This document shows, piece after piece, positions 8,869 to 18,428 of a stretch of 64,000 bases of DNA. Under the pieces are notes generated by a model, which was given only the letters and a program-made list of their open reading frames with translations, was not told the DNA's origin and did no database searches. This stretch comes from Sphingomonas tagetis (GTDB lineage: Bacteria > Pseudomonadota > Alphaproteobacteria > Sphingomonadales > Sphingomonadaceae): contig NZ_JAMLDX010000008.1 of assembly GCF_024211275.1 (NCBI RefSeq), positions 141,055 to 205,054 on the forward strand, read 5' to 3'. The translations under genes and the position numbers were made by a program. Position 1 is the stretch's first letter. Every line of letters begins with the position of its first letter.

Positions 8869-8885
8869 ATGTTGCGTCGCAACAT
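8869..8885. promoter_or_regulatory. Perfect 17-bp palindrome upstream of a small exported-protein gene
   Basis: ATGTTGC-GTC-GCAACAT has 7-base arms and a 3-base centre, 61 bases before the next gene. It could be an operator. No matching regulator can be named from sequence. Confidence 0.35.
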
Positions 8886-8946
8886 ACGATCGTTTCCAGA
8901 ACATAATGAGAGGTGCCGATCTGGCTCTAACCAAGGGAGAAAGATC

Positions 8947-9222
8947 GTGACCAAGACCCTGATCCTCGCCGCCGCCCTGTTCGCCGTTCCCGCCGCGGCC
9001 AGCGCGAGCGAGCGCAGCTTTACCCGCGACGGCGTGACCTACACCTATTCCAGCGCGCAGAAGGGTGCGAACACCGTCATCACCGGCAAGACGTCGACCG
9101 GTTCGGCCTATACCCTCACCGTGCGCGGCAAGCGCGTGACCGGTCTGGTCGGCGGTGCGCCGGTCTCCTTCACCATCGCCAAGCCGCTGGCCGGGGCGGT
9201 CGAAACCGCCAGCGTGAACTAA
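8947..9222 (+). CDS. Small exported protein of unknown function
   Basis: This 91-residue product has a clear signal peptide (positively charged start, hydrophobic core, cleavage likely after ASA near residue 20). The mature part is small and rich in Thr, Ser and Gly with no cysteine. The start is a GTG with GGGAG about 8 bases upstream; no ATG is available. It is not recognised as a known family. Its TAA overlaps the TAG of the convergent dGTPase-like gene, leaving no room for a separate terminator between them. Confidence 0.7.
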   Translation: MTKTLILAAALFAVPAAASASERSFTRDGVTYTYSSAQKGANTVITGKTSTGSAYTLTVRGKRVTGLVGGAPVSFTIAKPLAGAVETASVN

Positions 9223-10382
9223 AAGCCTTCGGGCAAGTCGATCGGGCCGACCGCTTCGCGATACCGCGTGATCGCGTAGCGGTCGGTCATCCCGGCGATG
9301 AAGTCGGCGATATGGCGGCTGCGCCACGGCTCGTCCGCGGGCAGGCAATCGCCCCAGCCCTCGGGCATCAGCCCGGGGTCTGCCGAATAGGCCGCGAACA
9401 GCCCGCTGACGATCCCCTGCGCCGCCGCCGCCGCTTCGAGCTGGCGCGGGTGGTGATAGAGATTGGCGTACATGAAGCGCTTGAGCGCGCGTTCGGCCTC
9501 ACGCATCTCGTCGGAGAAGCGGGCCAGCGTTTCGCCAGCCGCGCGCACATCCTCGACCGTCGCGACGCCAGCGTCCGCGACGCGCCGCCGTGTCTCGCCG
9601 ATCAGGTCGTTGACCATCACCCCGATCTGCGCGCGCACCAGTTCGCGCATCAGCCGTTTCGGCTCGCCATCCGGAAACCGCGCACGCACCGCGTCCCAAC
9701 CGCGCGCGACCAGCGGAACGTCGAGCAACTGCTCGATCGTCAACAACCCGGCCCGCAGCCCGTCGTCGATATCGTGATTGTCATAGGCGATATCGTCGGC
9801 GATCGCCGCCACCTGCGCCTCCAGCGACGCATGGCTGCCCAGCTCCAGCGGGAACGCCGCGTTTGCGGCGGCCAGCGCCCAGCCCGGATGCCGCGCCGGG
9901 CCGTTATGCTTGGCCAGCCCTTCCAGCGCCTCCCAGCTCAGGTTCAGCCCGTCCCAGCCGGGATAGGGGCAATCGACCGTCATCAGCGCGCGCAGCGTGT
10001 TGCCATTATGGTCGAACCCGCCCTGATCGCCCAGCGCCGCCTTCAACGCGTCCTCGCCGGCATGGCCGAACGGCGGATGGCCGATGTCGTGCGCCAAGCA
10101 CAAAGCCTCGGTCAGATCCTCGTTCAGCCCCAGCGTCCGCGCCACTGCGCGCCCGATCTGTGCGACCTCCAGGCTGTGAGTCAGCCGCACCCGGAAATGG
10201 TCGCCATCGGGCGCCATGAACACCTGAGTCTTGTGGCGCAGCCGGCGAAAGCTGATCGAATGAACGATACGGTCGCGATCACGCTGGAACGCATCGCGCG
10301 GCCCGCGCGCCGTGCCGTCACCCTCGACATGCAACCGCCCGCGGCTGCGCGCCGGATCGCTGGCATAGGGCGCAAGGGTCAT
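9219..10382 (-). CDS. dgt: dGTP triphosphohydrolase-like HD protein
   Basis: This 387-residue HD-domain nucleotide hydrolase is of the deoxyguanosinetriphosphate triphosphohydrolase-like family (dNTP to nucleoside plus triphosphate). Metal-binding residues are visible in [16 protein letters not shown] and in the HD motif [14 protein letters not shown]. The arginine-rich [11 protein letters not shown] segment near the N terminus is also typical. The ATG at 10382 gives the usual length and starts with the family-like [10 protein letters not shown]; in-frame sequence upstream runs into the SPOR-protein gene and is not conserved-looking. Cytoplasmic, probably involved in dNTP pool balance. Confidence 0.9.
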   Translation of the reverse strand: MTLAPYASDPARSRGRLHVEGDGTARGPRDAFQRDRDRIVHSISFRRLRHKTQVFMAPDGDHFRVRLTHSLEVAQIGRAVARTLGLNEDLTEALCLAHDIGHPPFGHAGEDALKAALGDQGGFDHNGNTLRALMTVDCPYPGWDGLNLSWEALEGLAKHNGPARHPGWALAAANAAFPLELGSHASLEAQVAAIADDIAYDNHDIDDGLRAGLLTIEQLLDVPLVARGWDAVRARFPDGEPKRLMRELVRAQIGVMVNDLIGETRRRVADAGVATVEDVRAAGETLARFSDEMREAERALKRFMYANLYHHPRQLEAAAAAQGIVSGLFAAYSADPGLMPEGWGDCLPADEPWRSRHIADFIAGMTDRYAITRYREAVGPIDLPEGF

Positions 10383-10422
10383 GCGGTGGTTGTCAGGCGA
10401 ATCGACATCGCCGCGACATAGA

Positions 10423-12408
10423 TCAATTCGCCGCCAGCTTCTCGATCTTCTGCCCGGCCTCGCTCGTCCAGACGAACGCCGACAGGCCCTTCTTGCCGAT
10501 CGCGTTGACGAACGCCTGCGCCTCGGCCGGCGTCCTGAACGGTCCCGCCAGCAGCCGGTTGGTGAAGCGCAGCGGCGTGGTCCACGCCTGCTTGCCCCGA
10601 AACTCGGCCGGTGCCTTGGCGACGAGCCCGCGCCACGATTTGGGCAGGTCACTCACATTGGCGCCACCTGCAACCTGAACCCAATGGCGTGCGGGTTCGG
10701 CCTTGGCGGGGTCAAGCTTGGCCTTGGTCTTCGCCGCCGCGGCTTTTGCCTCAGTTGCCTTCTTAGCCTCGGTGGCCTTGGCCTTCGGATCGACCGGTTT
10801 GTCCCTGGCGGCAGGTTTGGCCGCGGCCGGTTCGGGCCGCGGCTTTTCCGCAGCGGGCTTGGGCACAACCGGCGCGGCGCGTGCCACACGAACGGGCGCG
10901 GCGGGTGGCGGCGGTGATGGCTGGGGCTCGGCCGGCGCGCGCTGCTCGCCCGGCATCGGCTCGACGCCCAGCTCCGACGCCGGGATGGTAATCCCCGAAA
11001 TGATCCGGGCAATGACATTGTCCTCGCGTCCGACAGCCGGCGCTGGCGGTGCGGCGGCAATCTGCGCCGGTGCCGGCGGCGCGGTTTCAGCTGGCTCTGG
11101 TGCCGGTGTGGCGGGCGGCGCGTCGCTCGCGCCCGCCACCTGTACTGGCGGCGCTTCTGCGGGCACCGGCGGTTCCGGCTGCGGTTGTGGCTGCGCTTCG
11201 GCCAGCCGCTGCGCTTCACGAACCCGCGCCGCTTGCGCTGCCGCCTCGCGCTCGCGCGCCTGCAATTCAGCGACACGGCGCGCCTCGGCCTCGCGCGCCG
11301 CCTGCTCGGCCGCCAGCCGTTCGCTCTCGCGCTGCCGTGCGGCGAGCGCATCGCGTTCCTGCTGCGCTCTGAGGTCGGACAGTCGCTGCGCCTCGCGCTG
11401 CTGCGTCTGCAACTCGGCCTGGCGCAGTGCTTCGGCCGCGCGCGCCTCGGTCTCACGCTGCTCGCGCGCGCTGACGCGCCGCAACGGTTGCCGCTCGGCG
11501 CGCCTTGAACCAGCCTCGCCCCCCCGCGCGCCGCTGTCGGTCGGTGGCGGCACGCGCACTGGCTGCGCGGCGGCCACCGCCACGCCGGGCTCTCCGCGCC
11601 ACGCGGGCAGCGGCGGCGCGATGCTCGCATCGGCAACCCGCGCCGGCGTGCGCCGGATCTCGCCGAAATGAACGGCGAATGCCTTGTCGGCAGCGGCCAG
11701 CATGGGCAACCGTCGGAAAAAGGGCGACAGCGCGCTGCCGTACCCGCCCATCATGCTCGCCGCGATCTTGTCCGCGCCCACCGCGTCGCCCGTCATCGCG
11801 AGGATGAACGCACGCGCGCGCCACGCCGCGCGGTCGCTCTTGCGCAGGAGCGGCTCGAGCACGTCCATCGCCTGCTTGGCGTCACCGCTGATGCCGAGCG
11901 ACAGCGCGTAGCGCCGCCGCGTCTCGTCGTCGGCATCGCGCCGCATCGCCACGCGGTGATCGCGCTGGGCGTGCGCCTGCGCGCCGATCAGGTCATAGGC
12001 AAGCCCGCGGTCCGACGCATAATCGTCAATGTCGAGCCCACCGCGCGCCGCTTCGGCAAACAGCCGCAGCGCTTCGCCCGGCCGCTCCATGCGCACCATC
12101 ACCATCGCCTGGCCCGCCTGAAGCCGCGGGTTGCCCGGATCGAGCGCGCGCGCCCGCGCGAAGAAGCCCGCCGCAGCAGAAGGATCGTTCAACCGCGCGC
12201 TCAGCTCGCCTGCCGCCAGCAGCGCGCGCACGTTCCGAGGATCGCGCGTGAGGATGCGCACCTGTTCGGCGAGGCGGTCGGCATTGGGCGTGGCGGGCGG
12301 CGCCACTTCCTGTGCTGCGGCGCGCGAAGCGCTGAACGAAACGGTCGCGAGCGCCAGCGCCGGCACGATAAGCGCCGCGCGAGCGCGAAAATTGGAAATC
12401 CGGTTCAT
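10423..12408 (-). CDS. TPR and SPOR-domain protein, probably a cell-division/peptidoglycan factor
   Basis: This 661-residue protein has a signal peptide (residues 1-32, ending ASRAAAQ). TPR-like repeats cover about 45-250, followed by a highly charged Arg/Glu/Gln/Ala-rich segment that is probably coiled coil (about 300-410) and a Pro/Ala then Lys/Ala-rich linker. The C-terminal SPOR domain (about 585-661) starts near [14 protein letters not shown] domains bind denuded septal peptidoglycan, so together with its place right after ftsZ this suggests a periplasmic division protein. It is separated from ftsZ by 128 bases and from the downstream gene by 40. The low-complexity middle makes detailed homology uncertain. 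Confidence 0.82.
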   Translation of the reverse strand: MNRISNFRARAALIVPALALATVSFSASRAAAQEVAPPATPNADRLAEQVRILTRDPRNVRALLAAGELSARLNDPSAAAGFFARARALDPGNPRLQAGQAMVMVRMERPGEALRLFAEAARGGLDIDDYASDRGLAYDLIGAQAHAQRDHRVAMRRDADDETRRRYALSLGISGDAKQAMDVLEPLLRKSDRAAWRARAFILAMTGDAVGADKIAASMMGGYGSALSPFFRRLPMLAAADKAFAVHFGEIRRTPARVADASIAPPLPAWRGEPGVAVAAAQPVRVPPPTDSGARGGEAGSRRAERQPLRRVSAREQRETEARAAEALRQAELQTQQREAQRLSDLRAQQERDALAARQRESERLAAEQAAREAEARRVAELQAREREAAAQAARVREAQRLAEAQPQPQPEPPVPAEAPPVQVAGASDAPPATPAPEPAETAPPAPAQIAAAPPAPAVGREDNVIARIISGITIPASELGVEPMPGEQRAPAEPQPSPPPPAAPVRVARAAPVVPKPAAEKPRPEPAAAKPAARDKPVDPKAKATEAKKATEAKAAAAKTKAKLDPAKAEPARHWVQVAGGANVSDLPKSWRGLVAKAPAEFRGKQAWTTPLRFTNRLLAGPFRTPAEAQAFVNAIGKKGLSAFVWTSEAGQKIEKLAAN

Positions 12409-12536
12409 GCCTGTCCGCCGCTACACCACGCCGCGGCTGAACGCGCACTGTCGGTTTCTGCCATCGTCGGCGAAGCGAGCCGCGCGAGCGGCGAAGCGAA
12501 ACGGCCCAGTCCGGTCAGGGACGGGGCCGCTCGCGA

Positions 12537-14045
12537 TTACTGGTTGTTCTGGCGGTTGAGGAAGCGCGGAATATCCAGCGGATCCTTGTCGTCCTCGTCC
12601 TTCCCACCGCCACGCGCCGCCGCCATGCGCTCGAACAGCGTGCCGCCGCGCCTGGGTGTCTCCGCCGCCGGCGCCTCGTCGTCGCTCCCGCCGCCGGTCA
12701 GCCAGCGCCGGCGGATCGTCGGTTCGGGCGGCGTTTCGGGCTGCTCGGGCACCACGGCATCGCTGCCCAGCACCAGCTCGTCTTCGAACCGCAGCGGCTC
12801 TTCCGCGGCCGGCGCTTCGGCCGCCAGCGGCGCTTCGAGCGTCAACTCTTCATCGCTCATGTCGGCCTCGGGCGCGCTCACCGACAAGCCCTGCTCGGCG
12901 GTTTCGGCGACCGGCGCTGTCTCTTCCGCTGCGTCTTCGGCCACCGGCTCGGGCGCGGGCTCAGCCACCGGCTCAGGCGCGACGTCCGCAGCGGCGGGCG
13001 TCAGTGGACGGCGCACCGTGCCGAACGAGAAGCTGCGCGACGTGTCGGCGGCGGATGCGGCAGCGGCCTTCTTCGCCGGGTCCGCCTCGATGCCGGTCGC
13101 AACGACCGACACACGGATCTTGCCTTCCAGCTCGGGATTGAACGCCGAGCCCCAGATGATGTTGGCGTTGTCATCGACCAACTCGCGAATGTGGTTCGCG
13201 GCCTCGTCGACTTCCAGCAGGCGCATGTCGTCGCCGCCGGTGATCGACACGATCACGCCCTTGGCCCCGTCGAGCGACACGCCGTCGAGCAGCGGATTGG
13301 CGATCGCCTGCTGCGCCGCCTCGATCGCGCGGCTGTCGCCGCTCGCCTCGCCGGTGCCCATCATCGCCTTGCCCATCTCGCTCATCACCGAACGCACGTC
13401 AGCAAAGTCGAGGTTGATCAGGCCCGGCATGACCATCAGGTCGGTGATGCCGCGCACGCCCTGCTGCAGCACCTCGTCCGCCATCTGGAACGCTTCCTTG
13501 AAGGTCGTGTTCGCATTGGCGACGAGGAAGAGGTTCTGGTTGGGGATGACGATCAGCGTATCGACGTACTTCTGCAGTTCCTCGATGCCGGCCTCGGCCG
13601 ACTGGGCGCGCTTCTTGCCCTCGAACGCGAACGGCTTGGTCACCACGCCCACGGTCAGGATGCCCATGTCGCGCGCCACCTTGGCGATCACCGGCGCCGC
13701 ACCAGTACCGGTGCCGCCGCCCATGCCGGCCGCGATGAACACCATGTGCGCGCCGTTGAGCGACTCCTGCACATGCTCGATCGTCTCTTCCGCCGCCGCG
13801 CGCCCGATCTCGGGCCGGCTGCCCGCGCCCAGGCCCTGCGTGATCTTCGCGCCGAGCTGGATGCGGTGCGCCGCCGTCGATTGCTTGAGCGCCTGCGCGT
13901 CGGTGTTGGCGACCAGGAACTCGACGCCCTGCACCTCGGCTCGGATCATGTTGGCGATGGCGTTGCCGCCCGCGCCTCCGACACCGATGACGGTGATCCG
14001 GGGGGTCAGCTCGTCGAGGTCGGGCGGAAGGAAGTCGATGCTCAT
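12537..14045 (-). CDS. ftsZ: Cell division GTPase FtsZ
   Basis: This 502-residue tubulin homologue forms the Z ring. The GTP-binding signature GGGTGTG lies at 109-115, and the N-terminal [13 protein letters not shown] and the T7-loop region [11 protein letters not shown] are intact. The GTPase core ends near residue 325. An acidic Ala/Pro/Glu-rich linker of about 150 residues follows, then a short conserved C-terminal tail containing DIPRFLNRQ for FtsA binding. The start at 14045 is preferred over one nine codons upstream because AGGAGA stands just before it and the protein then begins MSIDFLPP. It is the last core gene of the dcw cluster. Confidence 0.98.
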   Translation of the reverse strand: MSIDFLPPDLDELTPRITVIGVGGAGGNAIANMIRAEVQGVEFLVANTDAQALKQSTAAHRIQLGAKITQGLGAGSRPEIGRAAAEETIEHVQESLNGAHMVFIAAGMGGGTGTGAAPVIAKVARDMGILTVGVVTKPFAFEGKKRAQSAEAGIEELQKYVDTLIVIPNQNLFLVANANTTFKEAFQMADEVLQQGVRGITDLMVMPGLINLDFADVRSVMSEMGKAMMGTGEASGDSRAIEAAQQAIANPLLDGVSLDGAKGVIVSITGGDDMRLLEVDEAANHIRELVDDNANIIWGSAFNPELEGKIRVSVVATGIEADPAKKAAAASAADTSRSFSFGTVRRPLTPAAADVAPEPVAEPAPEPVAEDAAEETAPVAETAEQGLSVSAPEADMSDEELTLEAPLAAEAPAAEEPLRFEDELVLGSDAVVPEQPETPPEPTIRRRWLTGGGSDDEAPAAETPRRGGTLFERMAAARGGGKDEDDKDPLDIPRFLNRQNNQ

Positions 14046-14175
14046 GCTAACCTGTCTCCTCAAGCGACGCACCCCACGACGCGGCCTGCTTAACCTTCAT
14101 GTCTGCACCATGGACTCCGCCGGTGCCAGCGCATTTAACCAGTCATCAACAAGTATTTTCAGTCATTCACCCATT

Positions 14176-15438
14176 TCAGTAATTCGCCCGAAATGCCGCG
14201 ATCATCCGCTGGAACATCGCCTTGGGGTTGGCGCGGACAACCAATTGCCCCGCCGGCTCAAGCGTGCGCAGGTCGACCGGATCGGCCGCGGCAAAGGTCG
14301 CCAGCCCCGCCAGCGTCGCAAAGGCCGGTCCTGCATGCGCCTCGGGCAGCGCCGACAGGCCGCGCGGCCGCCCGACGCGCACCGACCGCCCCAACGCCTG
14401 CTGCGCATAGTCGGCGATGCCCTTCAGCTCCGCGCCGCCGCCGGTCAGCACGATCTGCCGCCCGACCGGGTCCTCGAAATTGAGCTTGGTCAGTTCCTTC
14501 GCGATATCGACCATCAGCCGGTCGAGCCGCTGGCGGATCACCGCGATCAGCTGCGCGCGGGTGATGCGCGTGCCCTCGGCATTCTCCTCCTGCGCCGCGA
14601 GCGGGGCGACGTCGATCATCTCGTGATTGTCGCGCGGCGTCATATTCGCCGAGCCGTAAAAGCACTTCATGCGCTCGGCCTGGCCACGCCGCGTGCCGAA
14701 CGCGCTGGCGATATCGTCGGTGATGTCGGCCGATCCGCACGCGATCGACGACAGTCCGGTCAGTACGCCGTCCTTGTAGACCGAGACGTTGGTCACGCCC
14801 GCGCCGATCTCGACCAGCGCCACGCCCAGCTCGCGCTCTTCCTCGCTCAGGCACGCCAGTCCCGTCGCGACCGGCGCGGCGATGATCGACTTGACCTCGA
14901 GATGCGCCGAACGGACGCACAAATCGAGGTTGCGCACCGGCGCGCCCTCGGTCGACACAACATGGATGTCGACGCCCAGCCGCTCGGCATGCAGCCCCTT
15001 GGGCTGCTTGACGCCCGCCAAACCGTCCAACGTGTAGCGCGTCGGCTGCGCGTGTAGCACCATGCGGCCACCCGGATTGATCGCGTCGCGTCCTGCGCGA
15101 AGCAGATCGTCGACGTCCGACTGATCGACGCGGTGCCCGCCCAGATCGACCTCCAGCCGCAGGATGTTCGATTCCATGCCCCCGGCGGAGAAGCTGACCC
15201 ACACATTCTCGATATTGGTGCCGGCGATGCGCTCGGCCTGCTCGACCGCCTCGCGCACCGCGACCTCGGTCGCGTGCATGTCGGCGATATAGCCGCGCTG
15301 GACGCCGCGGCTCTCGCGCTGGCCGGTGCCGAGCACGACCAGCTCGCCGCCATCGCCCTTTTGCGCGATCAGCGCCGAGACCTTCGACGATCCGATATCG
15401 AGCGCGGTGATCAGTCCCTCAGGTGCCGTCTTCGCCAT
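14176..15438 (-). CDS. ftsA: Cell division actin-like protein FtsA
   Basis: This 420-residue actin-fold ATPase tethers FtsZ to the membrane. The phosphate-1 motif ALDIGSSKVSALI lies near residue 13 and the adenosine motif IVLTGGGAELKGI near 330. The C terminus ends in a short amphipathic stretch (PKAMFQRMIAAFRANY) that would serve as the membrane-targeting sequence. It begins 8 bases after the ftsQ stop and precedes ftsZ by 130 bases, a gap large enough for an extra ftsZ promoter. Confidence 0.97.
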   Translation of the reverse strand: MAKTAPEGLITALDIGSSKVSALIAQKGDGGELVVLGTGQRESRGVQRGYIADMHATEVAVREAVEQAERIAGTNIENVWVSFSAGGMESNILRLEVDLGGHRVDQSDVDDLLRAGRDAINPGGRMVLHAQPTRYTLDGLAGVKQPKGLHAERLGVDIHVVSTEGAPVRNLDLCVRSAHLEVKSIIAAPVATGLACLSEEERELGVALVEIGAGVTNVSVYKDGVLTGLSSIACGSADITDDIASAFGTRRGQAERMKCFYGSANMTPRDNHEMIDVAPLAAQEENAEGTRITRAQLIAVIRQRLDRLMVDIAKELTKLNFEDPVGRQIVLTGGGAELKGIADYAQQALGRSVRVGRPRGLSALPEAHAGPAFATLAGLATFAAADPVDLRTLEPAGQLVVRANPKAMFQRMIAAFRANY

Positions 15439-15446
15439 AAATCCCC

Positions 15447-16367
15447 CTACTCGCCCACACTCGCCGTTTCGATCGTCTTGCGAACCACTTGCCCCGGCAT
15501 CCGCACCACCAGCCGCGTCGGATCGCGCATGTCGAAGCGCATATAGCCGCGCCCCAGCAACCGGTCGGCGCCGTCCAGCTCGGCGAACTTGGTCAGCGCC
15601 TTGGCCGCATCCGCCTCGCCCTCGGGCAGCGCCAGCCGCTCGCCGGTGTTAAAGCTCAGATCCCAGCGCCGGTTGCCGATCCACGTTGCAGCCTTGACCA
15701 GCGGCTTGAGCGCCGGTGCGGCATCGAGCAGCCGCTGATAGGCAGGCTGCTGCGCATAGGCGCCGTCACCGATCACCAGCGGCAGGTCGGGCATCGCCTC
15801 GGCCGACACCGGCTCGAGCAGCACGCCCTCGGCGTCGATCAGCATCAGCTGACCCTTGTGCTGCCACACTGCCGCCGCCTTGCGCTCAACGATATGGATC
15901 ATCAGCGTGTCGGGCAGCCGCCGCGAGACGCGCGCGTCCGCCACCCAGCCGATCGACATCAGCTTGCCGCGCACTTCCTCCAGATCGACCAAAGGCATCG
16001 CCTGCGACTTCTGGTCGAGCGCGTAGTTATAGACCGCCATCTTGTCGGCGCGCTTGATCCCGGTAACCTCGACCTGCTCGACGCGGAAGCCCGCGCGGCC
16101 GACGCTCTCCGCCACCGCGCTGCCGATGATCCCCGGCACGCCGAAGATCGTCGCCACGCCCAGCACCGACGCCACCGCGATCCCGGTGATCCCCCACACC
16201 GTCATCCGGTGCAGCGTCGCCTCGCTGACCGGAAGCGCCGCGATGGCGAGGTCGAGCACGTTGGGCTGCTTCTTCTTGGCGACCGCGCGCGAGTTCTGCG
16301 CACGCCGCTTGGGCTTGACCGACGGACGCTTGGCGGGCGCTCTGGTAGAGGGCGGCTTGCGGCTCAT
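15447..16367 (-). CDS. ftsQ: Cell division protein FtsQ
   Basis: This 306-residue bitopic membrane protein has a Lys/Arg-rich cytoplasmic tail (1-55) and one transmembrane helix at about 57-80. A POTRA domain follows (about 90-165, FRVEQVEVTGIKRADK), then the FtsQ/DivIB beta domain. It links early and late division proteins in the periplasm. The start at 16367 overlaps the ddl stop by four bases (ATGA); longer in-frame sequence upstream is the ddl gene in another frame. Confidence 0.95.
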   Translation of the reverse strand: MSRKPPSTRAPAKRPSVKPKRRAQNSRAVAKKKQPNVLDLAIAALPVSEATLHRMTVWGITGIAVASVLGVATIFGVPGIIGSAVAESVGRAGFRVEQVEVTGIKRADKMAVYNYALDQKSQAMPLVDLEEVRGKLMSIGWVADARVSRRLPDTLMIHIVERKAAAVWQHKGQLMLIDAEGVLLEPVSAEAMPDLPLVIGDGAYAQQPAYQRLLDAAPALKPLVKAATWIGNRRWDLSFNTGERLALPEGEADAAKALTKFAELDGADRLLGRGYMRFDMRDPTRLVVRMPGQVVRKTIETASVGE

Positions 16368-17299
16368 CCCGCATCCGCCTCGAGTGCTTCGTCGACAATC
16401 GCCTGAACCAGCTCGGGATAGCTCATGCCCAGCTTCTTCGCCTGTTCGGGCACCAGGCTCAGCGGCGTCATCCCCGGCTGGGTGTTGACCTCCAGCAGGA
16501 ACAGCCCCTCGACGCCGAGATCGTCGTCCCAGCGGAAGTCCGAGCGCGACGCGCCCTTGCAGCCGAGCAGCCGGTGCGCGTCGAGCGCGATCTGCTTGCA
16601 CGCCTCGGCGATCTCGTCGGGAATCTCGGCGGGGCAGACATGCTCGGTCAGCCCGTCGGTGTACTTGGCGTCGAAATCATAGAAGCCGCTCTTGGGTTTG
16701 AGTTCGGTCACCAGCAGCGCGCGGTCGCCCAGCACCGCGGTGGTCAGTTCGCGCCCGCGGATGAACGGTTCGGCGAGCAACTCGTCGAACTCCTGCCACG
16801 GCCCCTTGGCTTCGGCCGAGATCGGGTTGCCATAATTGCCCTCGGCGGTGACGATCGCCACCCCGACCGACGAGCCCTCGTTGACGGGCTTGAGCACATA
16901 GGGCCGCGGCAGCGGGTCGCGCTCGTACAGCGACGCGGTCGACACGATATGCCCGCCCGGCATCGGAATGCCCTGCGGCACCAGCGACTGTTTGGTCAGC
17001 TGCTTGTCGATCGCGATCACCGAGGTGACGAGGCCCGAATGCGTGTATTTGAGGCCCATCAGGTCGAGCATGCCCTGCACCGTCCCGTCCTCGCCGGGCG
17101 TGCCGTGCAGCGCGTTGAACACGACATCGGGCTTCGCCGCCGCAAGCTTCGCAGCGACGTCGCGGTCCATGTCGATCCGCGTGACCTTGTGCCCGAGCGA
17201 CTCCAGCGCCTCGGCGACGCCCTCACCCGACATCAACGACACCGGCCGCTCCGCGGACCAGCCACCCATCAGAACCGCGATGTGCAACTTCTCACTCAC
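16364..17299 (-). CDS. ddl: D-alanine--D-alanine ligase
   Basis: This 311-residue ATP-grasp ligase makes D-Ala-D-Ala for peptidoglycan. Family landmarks are VLMGGWSAERPVSLMSG at the N terminus, HGTPGEDGTVQG, VKPVNEGSSVGV (ATP-binding) and FLLEVNTQPGMTPLSL (metal/substrate site). The GTG at 17299 is chosen because it overlaps the murB stop (GTGA) and gives the normal length. An upstream in-frame ATG would add 21 Arg/Cys-rich residues encoded by murB sequence. Confidence 0.95.
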   Translation of the reverse strand: MSEKLHIAVLMGGWSAERPVSLMSGEGVAEALESLGHKVTRIDMDRDVAAKLAAAKPDVVFNALHGTPGEDGTVQGMLDLMGLKYTHSGLVTSVIAIDKQLTKQSLVPQGIPMPGGHIVSTASLYERDPLPRPYVLKPVNEGSSVGVAIVTAEGNYGNPISAEAKGPWQEFDELLAEPFIRGRELTTAVLGDRALLVTELKPKSGFYDFDAKYTDGLTEHVCPAEIPDEIAEACKQIALDAHRLLGCKGASRSDFRWDDDLGVEGLFLLEVNTQPGMTPLSLVPEQAKKLGMSYPELVQAIVDEALEADAG

Positions 17300-18237
17300 T
17301 TCGATACACCCACACGCTCTTGTTCGTCGTCGGCGAACACGCCGACACGCTGAATTTCCCATTCCAGTTCGACGCCGGAATGCGCCTTCACCTTTGCCCG
17401 CACATCCTCGCCCAGACCCTCGATGTCCGCACTGGTCGCGTCACCGAGATTGAGCAGGAAGTTGGTGTGCTTCTCGCTCACCTGCGCCCCGCCGCGCGTC
17501 ATCCCGCGACAGCCCGCCGCGTCGACCAGTGCCCATGCCTTTTGCCCGGCCGGGTTCTTGAAGGTCGAGCCGCCGGTCTTGCTACGCAGCGGCTGCGATT
17601 CCTCGCGCGCGTTGGCGATGCGGTCCATCTCGGCCTGGATCGCCGCCGGATCGCCGCGCTTGCCGCGAAACACAGCGCTCACCACCACCGCGCCGTCGGG
17701 CAGCTCGGAATGGCGATAGGTGTAATCGAGGTCGGCGGCCGGCAGCGTCACGAGTTCGCCCGAACGCAGCACCACGTCGCAATCGACCAATATGTCCGCC
17801 GTCTCGCGGCCATAGGCGCCGCCGTTCATCCGCACGAAGCCGCCGACGGTGCCCGGGATCGAACGCAGAAATTCCAGCCCGGCGATCCCCGCATCGCGTG
17901 CCGTCGAGGATACGAGGATCCCAGACGCACCGCCGCCACAGTCCAGCGTCAGGTCATCCTCGGAATCGCCATGCGGCGCGACCTTGGCAAAGACTTTGCC
18001 CAGCCGCACCACCACACCCGGCACGCCGCCGTCGCGCACGATCAGGTTGGACCCCAGCCCCAGCGCCATCACCGGCACCGCCGGATCCAGCTCGGCCATG
18101 AACGCGCACAGATCCTCGACATCCGCCGGCTCGAACAGCCATTCCGACGGCCCGCCGCTCTTGAACCAGACGAGCGGCGCCAGCGGCGCGTCGGCGGTCA
18201 GCTTCCCCCGCACCTTGGGGAGAAGCGCGACGCTCAC
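17296..18237 (-). CDS. murB: UDP-N-acetylenolpyruvoylglucosamine reductase
   Basis: This 313-residue FAD enzyme reduces UDP-GlcNAc-enolpyruvate to UDP-MurNAc. Motifs include FKSGGPSEWLFEP, ALGLGSNLIVRDGG (FAD binding), GLEFLRSIPGTVGGFVRMNGGAYG and TGGSTFKNPAG. The GTG at 18237 forms a GTGA overlap with the stop of the 64-residue gene upstream, matching the style of this cluster. Another in-frame ATG at 18261 would extend it by eight residues. It belongs to the murC-murB-ddl block. Confidence 0.95.
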   Translation of the reverse strand: MSVALLPKVRGKLTADAPLAPLVWFKSGGPSEWLFEPADVEDLCAFMAELDPAVPVMALGLGSNLIVRDGGVPGVVVRLGKVFAKVAPHGDSEDDLTLDCGGGASGILVSSTARDAGIAGLEFLRSIPGTVGGFVRMNGGAYGRETADILVDCDVVLRSGELVTLPAADLDYTYRHSELPDGAVVVSAVFRGKRGDPAAIQAEMDRIANAREESQPLRSKTGGSTFKNPAGQKAWALVDAAGCRGMTRGGAQVSEKHTNFLLNLGDATSADIEGLGEDVRAKVKAHSGVELEWEIQRVGVFADDEQERVGVSK

Positions 18238-18428
18238 TTGATCCCCCAATATTTCGCCCATTGCTTCCACAGCTTGAGGTTCGCCTCGGCCGCCTTCTGC
18301 CCGGCTTCCTGCAGATCGGTCACCGGTTCGCCGGCATCGAGCAGCTTCTTCGCCGCATCCATCTGCGCCTTCTGCGCGCGCAGGATTTCGCGCTGCATGT
18401 CGGTGGCGAGGGTGAACCAGTCGCTCAT
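18234..18428 (-). CDS. 64-residue helical protein encoded between murC and murB, unknown function
   Basis: This small protein starts [19 protein letters not shown]. It is predicted almost wholly alpha-helical, Gln/Ala/Lys-rich and ends in an aromatic stretch ([12 protein letters not shown]). The distribution of hydrophobic residues resembles phasin-like or coiled-coil helices, with no signal peptide or membrane helix. Its ATG overlaps the murC stop (ATGA) and its stop overlaps the murB GTG (GTGA), so it is translated in register with the two Mur enzymes. That tight fit is the main evidence that it is a real gene. No function can be assigned; a regulatory or scaffolding role in precursor synthesis is only a guess. 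Confidence 0.75.
   Translation of the reverse strand: MSDWFTLATDMQREILRAQKAQMDAAKKLLDAGEPVTDLQEAGQKAAEANLKLWKQWAKYWGIK

Noticed and set aside
14046..14175. CtrA sites (TTAA-N7-TTAA) before ftsZ
   Set aside because: Single TTAA elements occur, but not with the required 7-base spacing.
11668..15057. 1129-codon plus-strand open frame opposite the SPOR protein, ftsZ and ftsA
   Set aside because: Spans several well-identified minus-strand genes and their gaps; composition is that of reversed coding DNA.
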